Positions 8,367-17,200 of a stretch of DNA of 64,000 nt are shown here, in pieces (within the stretch, counting starts at the first letter, position 1; every line of letters begins with the position of its first letter). Made by a program: the position numbers and the translations under genes. The notes under the pieces are model-generated. The model was not told the origin of the DNA, did no database searches, and was given only the letters and a program-made list of their open reading frames with translations. The stretch comes from Polaribacter sejongensis (lineage in GTDB: Bacteria > Bacteroidota > Bacteroidia > Flavobacteriales > Flavobacteriaceae). Location of the stretch: assembly GCF_038024065.1 (NCBI RefSeq), contig NZ_CP150667.1, positions 930,001-994,000 on the forward strand. The letters are read 5' to 3'.

Positions 8367-8489
8367 GAAAATTAGTTTTGAACGTAAAACTGAAAAAGTA
8401 ATATTTGTAAAAAAAAGAAGAAAAAAAACAGGAATATTCACAAATACATAACTGAAAGATGGGCACTTTTTCTGTTTTCAGGAATTGTA

Positions 8490-8765
8490 TTGTACTTTTT
8501 ATTTGGAATAATTTTGAGAGGAAACTTAAAGAATTATCTTTTAAATAATAATTCTGAAATAACTAAAGCAATTATCGTTAATGAAGAAAATTATTGGGGG
8601 AACAGTCCTGTTTCAAAAAAATTCTCATACTCTTACGAATTCACTGTTGAAGGAAAAATATATAGAGAAGATTCGAGAAATGAAAAATTGAAAATTGGAG
8701 ATAGTATTTTAATTGAATATTTAAATTCATATCCAAAATTCAGTAGAATAATGAATGAAAAATAA
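8490..8765 (+). CDS. Small single-TM protein of the same type; start uncertain
   Basis: The 91 residues from the TTG at 8490 contain half of a membrane helix ('YFLFGIILR') and then a beta-rich domain ('SYEFTVEGKIYREDS', 'KIGDSILIEYL'). This is the pattern of DUF3592-like domains, in which 'GD.v.V.Y....P' closes the fold. The same frame is open upstream to 8394 and supplies the rest of the helix ('RWALFLFSGIVL') but offers no ATG. A rare start (for example ATT near 8436) or a frameshift in the poly-A tracts at 8409-8429 is therefore likely. The domain resembles that of the preceding gene, so the two may be distant paralogues. Confidence 0.5.
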   Translation: MYFLFGIILRGNLKNYLLNNNSEITKAIIVNEENYWGNSPVSKKFSYSYEFTVEGKIYREDSRNEKLKIGDSILIEYLNSYPKFSRIMNEK

Positions 8766-8771
8766 ATATAT

Positions 8772-8930
8772 GGAAAGTAACGATTTGCCAACACCGTATA
8801 AACTTTATTGCTGGTTTTAGCTCACTTGGGAAATTCCTTCGGAATTTCGCCGTTCGTACTTTATTTACTAAATTCACCGCTTAAACAACGCAACAAAGCT
8901 TAAACAACAACCTTAGCAGAAATACCAAAC
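8772..8930. repeat. Structured non-coding element downstream of the small genes
   Basis: A 160-bp element that begins near TGCCAACACCG and ends near ACAACCTTAGCA, giving weak terminal inverted similarity (TGCCAA / TGCTAA on the other strand). In its middle is the perfect 8-bp stem GAAATTCC-TTC-GGAATTTC at 8830-8848. It has no ORF and resembles cassette-end elements I associate with small accessory genes in flavobacterial genomes. An attC-like role is only a hypothesis. Confidence 0.45.
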
Positions 8931-8947
8931 CGAGTAATGTCTAAGAT

Positions 8948-9856
8948 TTAATTTCTGCTTTTAAGTTTAAGATTCTTAGTAGATAACCAACACAAAATAG
9001 AACCTACACAAACAAGTATTGCACCTTGCCAAAATGATAAACCTAAAGGTGTTGACAATATCATAGAAGAAACTGCTGAAGAAAAAACAGGAATAAAATA
9101 AGAAGCTCCAGTTAAAATTGTAACATTTCCTTTCATAATACCAACATTCCAAGCAGCATAACCAAATCCCATACAAATAGCTGCCAAAATCAAATAAATT
9201 ATTGATTCTAAGTTGAAATTAAAATTAGAAATTTGATTTCCAAACAAAAAGAATTTTACCCAAAGCACAATTGCAACAAGCATAAAGAATAAAGTAATAC
9301 CATTTATTCCTTTTGCTAATTTTATCGTTACAACACAATAAGCTGACCAGAGAATTACACCTACAAATGCTAAAGTATAACTCAATGGATTACTTTTGAT
9401 ATTTAAAATCATTTGAGAAATATCTATTCCTTCATCACCACCCAAAACCCACATTATTCCAACCATAGAACATAAGATTCCAGGAATAATTAACCAATTA
9501 GCCTTTTTTGTATGAAAAACTACTGTTGCAACCATTGTAAAACTTGGCCATAAATAGTTTACCATTCCAATTTCAATTGCTTGTTTTGAATTTTGGGAAT
9601 AACCAATCGATAATGCAAGACAAATTTCATAAGCAACAATTAAAAATCCACCTAAAATCAAATACTTCTTAGAAAATTTCTTTAGTGGTACCCAACCTAC
9701 ACTAAAAATCAAAAAAAGAAATGCAACTGTATAAATTAACGCAGAACCACCAATTGCACCAAATGAATTACTAACCTCTTTAATTAATGCGACAATAGCA
9801 CTCCACAAAATTATCGCTGAGAAACCAATTAATGTCCCTTTAGTAATTTGATTCAT
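8948..9856 (-). CDS. yddG: YddG-like aromatic amino acid exporter (EamA/DMT family)
   Basis: A 302-residue protein with about ten membrane helices and two EamA repeats. It matches E. coli YddG along its length: 'KGTLIGFSAIILWS', 'SYSQNSKQAIEIGM'-like 'GYSQNSKQAIEIGMVNYLWP', 'WLIIPGILCSMVGIMWVLGG' and 'NPLSYTLAFVGVILWSAYC'. YddG exports aromatic amino acids and other metabolites across the inner membrane. The gene is the only minus-strand gene in the island and lies between the two copies of the direct repeat, so it may have arrived with that module. No partner gene is apparent. Confidence 0.88.
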   Translation of the reverse strand: MNQITKGTLIGFSAIILWSAIVALIKEVSNSFGAIGGSALIYTVAFLFLIFSVGWVPLKKFSKKYLILGGFLIVAYEICLALSIGYSQNSKQAIEIGMVNYLWPSFTMVATVVFHTKKANWLIIPGILCSMVGIMWVLGGDEGIDISQMILNIKSNPLSYTLAFVGVILWSAYCVVTIKLAKGINGITLFFMLVAIVLWVKFFLFGNQISNFNFNLESIIYLILAAICMGFGYAAWNVGIMKGNVTILTGASYFIPVFSSAVSSMILSTPLGLSFWQGAILVCVGSILCWLSTKNLKLKSRN

Positions 9857-9993
9857 AAATAAAATCTTGAAAAATTATGAATGCAATTATAGTAAAAAAT
9901 AGGTACTTCTGCTAACAAAGTACTGTGGTAAAAAAAAAGTAAAAACTCATTAATTTTTCACTAAAACAATTCTATAATTATTATCATAAGTTA

Positions 9994-10145
9994 ATCCTAA
10001 AAACCTTATTTAATTTGTACTTTTATCTTGAAAAATTCTTCACTCATTTGCTATGAAAGAATTTCAAACTAAAAACCAAAATAATTAAGCGAGCTCTCCA
10101 ATATTGTGGAATATGATGAATATATTTAAAATATAAACACGTCAA
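9994..10145 (+). repeat. Right copy of the ~150-bp direct repeat with mini-ORF
   Basis: This is the second copy of the segment at 7786-7937, with the same order of blocks, the mini-ORF at 10053-10088 (MKEFQTKNQNN) and a similar ATATAAACA end just upstream of a coding start. It fills most of the 301-bp gap between the exporter and the WG-repeat gene. The remainder is AT-rich and featureless. Confidence 0.75.
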
Positions 10146-10157
10146 AAAAAAACAAAA

Positions 10158-11345
10158 ATGAAAACAAGAACTATAACAATTACTTTATTATTATTCATCA
10201 ATTTTATTTATTCACAAAAAGAAGTTATAGCAAATGACTTTGGAAAAAACTTTGATGGAATATCTTTTGGAATATTAAAAAATGATGGATTTGCATTGGT
10301 TGATACTCTTGGAAATGTTACGGCTGATAAAATAACATTTAAAAAACACGATAAAAATTTAAACACTTTCACCTTTTATAAAGGTGTTACTTATGATTTC
10401 GACAACAATAAAAACTTATATCGATTAATTGATTTCAATAAAAATCCAATTTCCGAATATAAATTTAAAGAAATACAACCATTCATTACTGATAATACTT
10501 GGGCAATTACTAAAGATGATAAAGAAGTCTTTATTGACTTACAAGGAAACGTAATATGTAATTACAACAAAAAGGAAATAAACAAACAATTAGGTATTAC
10601 TGAATTATCTTCAAGCATGAAAATTTTTAAAGCTCTGAGTAATAAAAAAGTTGAAGTGTTTTATGATGGTTTAAAACAAATTACGAATCTAAAAACTAAA
10701 AAAATAGGCTTCATAAATAAATCTAATAAAATTGTAATTTCACCCTATTATGACAAATCTTCAAACTTTTCAAATGGTTTAGTCGCGGTTTGTAAATTAT
10801 CAGGAAACAGTTACTTATGGGGATTTATTGATTCAAAAAATAATAAAATAATTCCTTTTAAGTATACAAAAAAGCCTGGTGATTTCTATTCTAATCGAGC
10901 TATTGTAGTGAATAAAAAAGGAAAAAAAGGATACATTGACAATAATGGTGAATTAATTATTCCTGCAAAATATGATGTAGTAACTGATTTTTATAAAGGT
11001 TATGCTTTAGTTAAAGACAGTTATTATTCTTCAGAAATTAATTTAATTGACATAAATGGTAAAATTATCAATTCATTTGATAAAGAAATTGAAGTAAAAG
11101 CTACTAAATCAAATTTAATTTCTCTAGTTAATGAACAAAAAACAATTGCAATTTTAAGGACTAATAGAAAAACAGTAATTATAAATTCTAAAAAGGAAAT
11201 TTTAAGTAAACCATTTGCCAAAATAATAAACTTAATAAACGGAAAAGCTTTTGCTATAAACTATGATTCTAAAGGAATTAGTGAAAAAGGGTTAATAAAC
11301 ACAAAAGGGGAGTTTATAGTTAAAATTATAGAATCGGAATTCTAA
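10158..11345 (+). CDS. Secreted WG-repeat protein
   Basis: A 395-residue protein with a signal peptide ('LLLFINFIYSQ', cut near residue 20) and repeated WG-type beta units: 'KKIGFINKSNKIVISPYYD', 'LWGFIDSKNNKIIPFKY', 'KKGYIDNNGELIIPAKYD' and 'INLIDINGKIINSF'. Each unit has the pattern G.id..g..vI.p.Yd.... seen in KWG/WG repeats. The repeats form an extended beta scaffold of unknown function, often in accessory regions of Bacteroidetes. It lies directly behind the right copy of the direct repeat. No neighbour suggests a specific role. Confidence 0.85.
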   Translation: MKTRTITITLLLFINFIYSQKEVIANDFGKNFDGISFGILKNDGFALVDTLGNVTADKITFKKHDKNLNTFTFYKGVTYDFDNNKNLYRLIDFNKNPISEYKFKEIQPFITDNTWAITKDDKEVFIDLQGNVICNYNKKEINKQLGITELSSSMKIFKALSNKKVEVFYDGLKQITNLKTKKIGFINKSNKIVISPYYDKSSNFSNGLVAVCKLSGNSYLWGFIDSKNNKIIPFKYTKKPGDFYSNRAIVVNKKGKKGYIDNNGELIIPAKYDVVTDFYKGYALVKDSYYSSEINLIDINGKIINSFDKEIEVKATKSNLISLVNEQKTIAILRTNRKTVIINSKKEILSKPFAKIINLINGKAFAINYDSKGISEKGLINTKGEFIVKIIESEF

Positions 11346-11513
11346 AAATTACTTTACCTGGCACCATGAATTAAAAATGGATGAATTAACGTTTAACTAA
11401 AAGCAGTTGCTCTTTTTTTTACAAACAACAATTTTCCATCTGAAAATAGCCGTTTACAAAAACCGGAAATTTCATTTCACAACAATGTTAAAAATAAAAA
11501 ACCATCACCAAAA

Positions 11514-11858
11514 ATGCCAACAAAAATCATAGACATTAACAAATCTACTATAAAAAGTTACGTAGAATACTTAAGACCAGAAGATTTAGAAATTAGAAAA
11601 CAAATAGATATTGGCTATACTTATGACGGTAAATCGGTCATTCTGTTTCAAATAAGACCACAATGGAACAACCCTGAACAGAAATTACAAATTGATTTCG
11701 CTAAAATTACGCGTATAAAGTCTAAAAAAATATGGAAACTCTATTGGATGCGTTCCAACGAAAAATGGACGCTCTATGAACCATTTTCAGAAGCTACACA
11801 TTTAAGTGAAATTATTGCAATTATTAAAAAAGATGAACACGGTTGCTTTTTCGGGTAA
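11514..11858 (+). CDS. DUF3024 domain protein
   Basis: A 114-residue soluble protein with no signal peptide. It shows the DUF3024 pattern: 'LEIRKQIDIGYTYDG' and 'ILFQIRPQW' near the start, then 'KIWKLYWMRSNEKWTLYEP', and a C-terminus 'IIKKDEHGCFFG' characteristic of the family. Function is unknown. It stands alone with 168 bp upstream and 159 bp downstream. Members are common, short and often in variable regions. Confidence 0.85.
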   Translation: MPTKIIDINKSTIKSYVEYLRPEDLEIRKQIDIGYTYDGKSVILFQIRPQWNNPEQKLQIDFAKITRIKSKKIWKLYWMRSNEKWTLYEPFSEATHLSEIIAIIKKDEHGCFFG

Positions 11859-12017
11859 TAGAAATCTGTTTTTAATTGCATAAATTTGAATTTTAAATAA
11901 GTAATATATATGGTGAAGCCTTTTGACTACGATCAATACAATATTCAGTCTAAACCTATATGAAAGCCAATTTTTAAACGATAAAAAAATAAGAAGTTAT
12001 TTATCTACCGATGAGCA

Positions 12018-12434
12018 ATGGAGACAACAAAACAACACATAATTAAAAAAATTGCACAAGATTTAGATTGTGGTAGTGAATGCTATTATAATTTTAAAAC
12101 AAATGAAATTATAGCAATTCCAGATTTCTCACAAGTATTTGATGAAGATGTATTTAAAGAGGCTTTTGGTGAACCTTTAGAAAGGGTTGAGCAACAAAAA
12201 GCAGATTTCATAAAAATTGAACCTTTAGAAAGTTCCGAATCCTTTAAAATAATGGAACGTTTTGTAGCACAATTAACTGACCAAAATTTCAAATTAAAAT
12301 TGCAAGCTGTTTTACAAAGAAAAAAAACATTTCAGAATTTTAAACATCAAATAGAACAATCTAATTTTAGACAAGAGTGGTTTGATTTTAAACAACTCGA
12401 ACTAGAGAAAATAGTCGCAAAAAAATTACACTAA
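12018..12434 (+). CDS. UPF0158 family protein
   Basis: A 138-residue acidic cytoplasmic protein. It matches UPF0158 in length and pattern: an early 'QDLDCGSECYYNFKTNEI' segment, 'IEPLESSESFKIMERFV' in the middle, and 'RQEWFDFKQLELEKI' near the end. Function is unknown. The start at 12018 overlaps a short unassigned frame (11923-12042). The gene is the last of the plus-strand accessory set and faces the convergent lipoprotein gene across a terminator. Confidence 0.82.
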   Translation: METTKQHIIKKIAQDLDCGSECYYNFKTNEIIAIPDFSQVFDEDVFKEAFGEPLERVEQQKADFIKIEPLESSESFKIMERFVAQLTDQNFKLKLQAVLQRKKTFQNFKHQIEQSNFRQEWFDFKQLELEKIVAKKLH

Positions 12435-12519
12435 AACTAATGAACTCTAAAGGATTTATAGCAACTTTAGGATAATAGATTCCTTTTTAATTCCTTATAA
12501 AATAAAGTTTATAAAAAAA

Positions 12520-12552
12520 ATAAGCGAAATGCACTTTAGTACATTTCGCCTT
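12520..12552 (-). terminator. Terminator of the LamG gene cluster
   Basis: The stem GCGAAATG/CATTTCGC (12524-12531 with 12542-12549) is followed on the minus strand by TTATTTTTTTTAT. It lies 25 bp past the stop of the last cluster gene, and so it ends the large minus-strand unit. Confidence 0.85.
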
Positions 12553-12574
12553 AAATAAATTTTTATTTACAAAG

Positions 12575-13261
12575 TTATTCTACCAATACAAAGTTGCCCT
12601 GATTAACAAAATAAATAGAGCTATCTATACTTGTCCCTATAATTTGGGCTACATTATTACCAGCGGATACGGTAACAGGTAAAAGCTTACTTGTAACTTC
12701 TGTGAATGTTGTATTATAAACAACATCGTTTATCGTATACGCTATTTTTGTAGGTTCTAAACTTCCTTTCCCTACTTTTTCAGTTTCAATTTTAACTCCA
12801 TAATTCAAATTTAAATCTAAACACTCTCCTTCTAAAATTTCTGAACCATCAGCATAAACAAAACTTATTTTTGAAGCTGTAATTTCAGAACTGCAATACT
12901 CGACATCAATACTTATGGAGTTACCACTTTCTACCAATTGTGCTACATTAGTTCCGTTTATAAAATTTAATGGAATTATCTTGGTTCCTAATTCAGTAAA
13001 CGTAACACTATAAACAACTCCATTTATTGTATATTCAATTATTTCTTTAGATCTAAATTCTCCATTATTAGACAAAAGCGTTATTTGAAGTGCGTACGTG
13101 CTATTTGAATCTAAGCACTCCTCTTTAACAAGTGTAGTACCATCACTATTCACAAATAAAATTTCAGGATCTAAAAGTTGAAAATCATCTTCTTTTGAAC
13201 AACCTAAAACTAGTATTAACAATACGGTTAAGACTAATATATTATATCTTTTAATTTTCAT
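12575..13261 (-). CDS. Lipoprotein with two internally duplicated domains
   Basis: A 228-residue protein with a clear lipobox 'LVLGC' (Cys near 21). The mature part is two copies of one module. Copy one (about 34-115) has 'EILFVNSDGTTLVKEECLD', 'IEYTINGVVYSVTFTE' and 'NGTNVAQL'. Copy two (about 128-210) has 'KISFVYADGSEILEGECLD', 'IAYTINDVVYNTTFTE' and 'AGNNVAQI'. Each copy has a single Cys in 'ECLD' and beta-sandwich character. I do not recognise a family. It is the last gene of the cluster, 2 bp after the 316-residue protein gene, so it is probably a surface lipoprotein acting with the giant LamG protein. Confidence 0.75.
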   Translation of the reverse strand: MKIKRYNILVLTVLLILVLGCSKEDDFQLLDPEILFVNSDGTTLVKEECLDSNSTYALQITLLSNNGEFRSKEIIEYTINGVVYSVTFTELGTKIIPLNFINGTNVAQLVESGNSISIDVEYCSSEITASKISFVYADGSEILEGECLDLNLNYGVKIETEKVGKGSLEPTKIAYTINDVVYNTTFTEVTSKLLPVTVSAGNNVAQIIGTSIDSSIYFVNQGNFVLVE

Positions 13262-13263
13262 AA

Positions 13264-14181
13264 TTATTCTTTTAAATTGATGATAATTTCTTTAACATTT
13301 CCGCCTACTTTAATCGTATAAACACCTGTTTCTAGATTGCTAAAAGTTGTTTCTCCATTATTTATGTTTTGAGTAGCATACGCAATGCCTGCTTTACTTA
13401 AAACCACCTCTTCATTATTTTTAGTAAAAAGTACCTTAATAGCGCCTCCTTTATAACAAACGGCATCTTTCTTATAAAATAGTGCAGTACCTAAACTAGA
13501 ATTAACAGTAACCAACCATTGTTTTAAAACTGATTGATCTGCAGAAAGTACTTGAAACTCTACTGGATAACTATAATCCATTAAATTATTACCAGACACT
13601 ATATTTTCAGTTCCTATAAATAATTTTGAATTTGTAGAGAGCTCAAATAAAGCACTTAGAGACGTAATATCAATTTTGTTATCTAAATCAATCGAAATTT
13701 TATTTCCAGAAATTGACAGATCATTAGCTATTACATCCTTAAATTTAAAATCTATTATTTCAGCACTTGAACTCAATGCAGGACTAGCCAGACTATATGC
13801 TTGAAATAGATTTCCATAATGTTCATTAATTTCAAACTTTTCTTTTTTTATAACATTTTTAACGGTATTATTTGCCGAGTCATAAATTTTAAAATTTATA
13901 ACTTCTTCATTCGCATTAGAAAAAACAGTTAAATAGGCATAATACCGATTTTTACTAGCTACATAAATTAGATTTGTAACACCTCTACATTCTCCGTTTA
14001 CAAAGGCAGCAACTTTATCATTTGTATTTGCCAAATCTGCTCCATCAATATTTACAAATGTTACAAAAGACATCGTATATTCAAAATTATTCTCATTAAC
14101 AAACCAACTATCTGGTGATTGCCCAAATATATTGACACTTAAAAAAAACAATAGAATAGAACTATATATATAATTTTTCAT
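13264..14181 (-). CDS. Secreted protein sharing a domain with the giant LamG protein
   Basis: The chosen start, MKNYIYSS, gives 305 residues and a normal signal peptide (cut after 'NIFGQ'). The longer frame from 14214 begins inside a hairpin. Residues about 20-130 ('TNDKVAAFVNGECRGV', 'YYAYLTVFSN', 'NFKIYDSANN') match a segment of the giant protein near its residues 2420-2530 ('SYDIVGAFIDGEVRGS', 'YFVYITVYSN', 'KFSIWDASQG'). Residues about 140-225 resemble the DUF5018-like module 'YPVEFQVLSADQSVLKQWLVTV', and a further beta domain ends the protein. No sorting domain is seen. It probably works in the same surface structure as the giant protein. Confidence 0.75.
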   Translation of the reverse strand: MKNYIYSSILLFFLSVNIFGQSPDSWFVNENNFEYTMSFVTFVNIDGADLANTNDKVAAFVNGECRGVTNLIYVASKNRYYAYLTVFSNANEEVINFKIYDSANNTVKNVIKKEKFEINEHYGNLFQAYSLASPALSSSAEIIDFKFKDVIANDLSISGNKISIDLDNKIDITSLSALFELSTNSKLFIGTENIVSGNNLMDYSYPVEFQVLSADQSVLKQWLVTVNSSLGTALFYKKDAVCYKGGAIKVLFTKNNEEVVLSKAGIAYATQNINNGETTFSNLETGVYTIKVGGNVKEIIINLKE

Positions 14182-14199
14182 TTTTATCCTTTTTTTAAA

Positions 14200-14233
14200 G
14201 TAGTGCTTAAACATTTACATATTTAAGCACTAC
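14200..14233 (-). other. Intercistronic hairpin below the giant gene
   Basis: A perfect 12-bp inverted repeat (GTAGTGCTTAAA / TTTAAGCACTAC) encloses a 10-nt loop in the leader of the gene at 13264. No T run follows it on the minus strand, so it looks more like an mRNA-processing or stability element, or a weak attenuator, than a full terminator. Confidence 0.6.
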
Positions 14234-14245
14234 ATTGGTTTAATA

Positions 14246-17200
14246 CTATTTTTTAATAATTTTAATAATCATTTTTTTCTCTTTCATATTAACATGCAAT
14301 AAATAAGTACCTAGGGCAACCTTAGGTGAAATGTTTATCCTATTTATCCCCAATAACATTTGTTTTTCTTGAGAAAAAACTAATTGTCCAGACACATTAA
14401 ACAATTGAATTAATGCTTTTTGACTTGTTAAAGCATTAACACTAATTGTGAGGTCATTTAAAAATGGATTAGGAAAAACGGCTAATTCATCAGAAAACAA
14501 TTCTAAAACGATTGGATCTTTTACAGTACCAAGTACATTATTACTTTTAAAGCTTATTGTATTAGTAGTTATTTTTTTATCTTGATTACTATTTACATAA
14601 AACACTAAATCATCTTCTACATCACCATAAATAGTAATAAAACTTAACTCTTTATCTTGTACAATTTGTGTTTTAGAAACACCTCTTAAAACACCCTTTG
14701 TATCATAAATAAGCACCTCATCAAATCCTTCAGGCAATCGAACAACAGCGTTCATGTTTTCTGAATATTTCATAAATGTTGCTGTAATATCTGGTTGCTC
14801 TGCCTCTAAACTTAACATAACCGATTTATTTCCAATAGATTTCGCTAAATAACTAGGATAGGTAAATGTTTGGTTTTTACTAGATCTTATCATATACCCT
14901 GCTCCAGAAACTAAATAATTTAAAGTTCCGTTCCAACCATTTATTGGATCATAAATTGCAAATAAATTTTGCGATTTAATTACATCTCCTTCAACGGCAT
15001 CAAAATAAGCCAATGCTTCATTGGTTAATTGATTTCCTTTAAAAGGATAAGGTAACCAGTTCCAATTTTCTTTCATTGGAAAACTCCAATTTGAAATATT
15101 AACAGGCATTCCTTTTATATTTAATGATTGTTGATTCGCAAACCTAACTTTATACATTTTAGTCGTAGAAAAGCCTCCATTTGCACTTATGCTTCCAGAC
15201 CAAGTGCTATTTGAAGCCACTGAATTGTCTTTATAATACGTTTCTAATTCTGATGGTGAATGGCTAAGCATTCTATCATCTGTTTCTAAACTTAAACCTT
15301 GCGTTAAGGCATTAAGGTTCGTAAAATTTGAATCATCTACGTTTAAAGAAACCCAAGTCCAACCTTTATTTAGATTTATTTGCTGAACTAGAATATCAGA
15401 ATTTTCAAAAATTAAGGGCTTGCTTAAACTCCCTAGTACTTCATTTTCTTTAAAAAGTATGGTTGAGCTTCCATCAATTTCGGCTTCAATAATTTTACCT
15501 TGTGATGCGTCCCAAATACTAAATTTAATAGCTTCTCCATAAATTACATTGCTGTACACAGTTATGTAAACAAAATATTCTTTAAAAGCTTCGTTATAAA
15601 CCAAAGTTCCAGAACCTCTAACTTCACCATCAATAAAAGCACCTACAATATCATATGAATCTTCTGAAAGTTTACCGTCAATTTTAACTTTACCAACAAT
15701 ATTTAAACTATAATTAAAATCATTTGGATCAGTGTCCCAATTTGGCTCTTCTGCCAAGACTCTTAAATCAATTTGCATTTTCTCATCAAAACCAAAATCA
15801 GTTTGTAAGTATAAATTCTCTAAATACTCACCCGGAGTTAACTCCTTATCAATTGTAGCTATAATAATAATTTTGCTATCAGGTTGTAAAGTTCCTGATG
15901 ATTTACTTAATTTTAACCAACTTGGTATATTTGTAATATTATAAGGTTGTCCTTTACCTCCTTTGTTTATTAATGTAATTTCAAAAGATTTCTCTTCTCC
16001 ACTATTTTTTTCAATAGCAACAACTTCATTATAACCATCAGCAAACCAACTAACCTCATTACGTTTCACATAAGCGGTCCAAGTAATTGGAGATTGTTGC
16101 ATATTATTTGCATCATCAAACATTCTATGAACTGTAATATCTACTATTTGTCCTTCCAATGAAGCCCAATCTGTAACAACAGGTTCTAAAATCATTTCAT
16201 CCTCATTGATCACATGATTTACCTGAAATTTAATTAATTCTCTTTCTGGCTTTATGGCAGGTACATCATCTGAATAAGTTACTTCTCCACTACTTAAAAT
16301 TGCATTATTTGAAATTACTGATTGATTACTATATGCGTGATAATATCTTGGCCCGTTACCATTTTCAGGATCTGGAGTATTCATTCTTGCGTATAATACC
16401 AAACCAATACTTTCAACATTAACTTCATTAAATCGATCTCTACTTATTTGTTCAACATTACGTAGTGTATTCCATAATCTAAACTCGTCTATTTTACCCG
16501 TAAATGTATTATCTGTAGTTTCATTCCCAGCTAAATCCGCAACACCTCTTGCTCCAAGCCAAATTTTATTTCCAGAGAAACCTCCAATATCAGTCATTAA
16601 ATTTGAAGTAACTGGCACTGCATCTACATAGGTTCTTAACGAACCATTTCTATTGAATAATAAGGTTATGTGATGCCAATTATTATCTGCTACAGAATTA
16701 TTTGTTAATGTATATGAATTTCCTTCACTCTCAAATGTTAACACTCCTGAATTGGTCATGTTAATAGCCCATTTATTTGCACGCCCATTAGTTTGTACAA
16801 TATCTGAACCATCTCCTTTACCATTTGAAAATAGTGTTGCTTTTTGACCGTTAGCTGTTTTTACCCAAAATGAAATAGTTGCATCCATTTCATTCGTTAA
16901 CTGAACAAAATCTACATTATCCAATGCTAAATATTGACCACCTTTAAATTCATAAGATGTTCCTTTGGGTTTTATATCCCAATCAGCATTTACAATGGCA
17001 TGTTTAAACCTTGCCAAATCTTTAGCAAGCGCTCCTCTACCATCATCCATTGGCCAATACCCAATTAAACTGGCTTCATTTCCAATTAATTTATCATACA
17101 TTTTAGCGTATGCATTTTCTAAAGTAATGGTTTTGTTCCACAAACGAAGTTCATGTATATTTCCAATAAAAGTGTTACCTCCTATTATCAATGAGTTATT

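Noticed and set aside
11923..12042. 39-codon TTG-started frame overlapping the UPF0158 start ('FSLNLYESQFLND...STDEQW')
   Set aside because: The composition looks protein-like, but it lacks an ATG, is very short and overlaps a better gene. It may be a gene remnant; not strong enough to annotate.
13264..14214. Longer start (MFKHYFKKRIK) for the secreted protein at 13264
   Set aside because: It begins inside the 14200-14233 hairpin and spoils the signal peptide; the ATG at 14181 gives a normal one.
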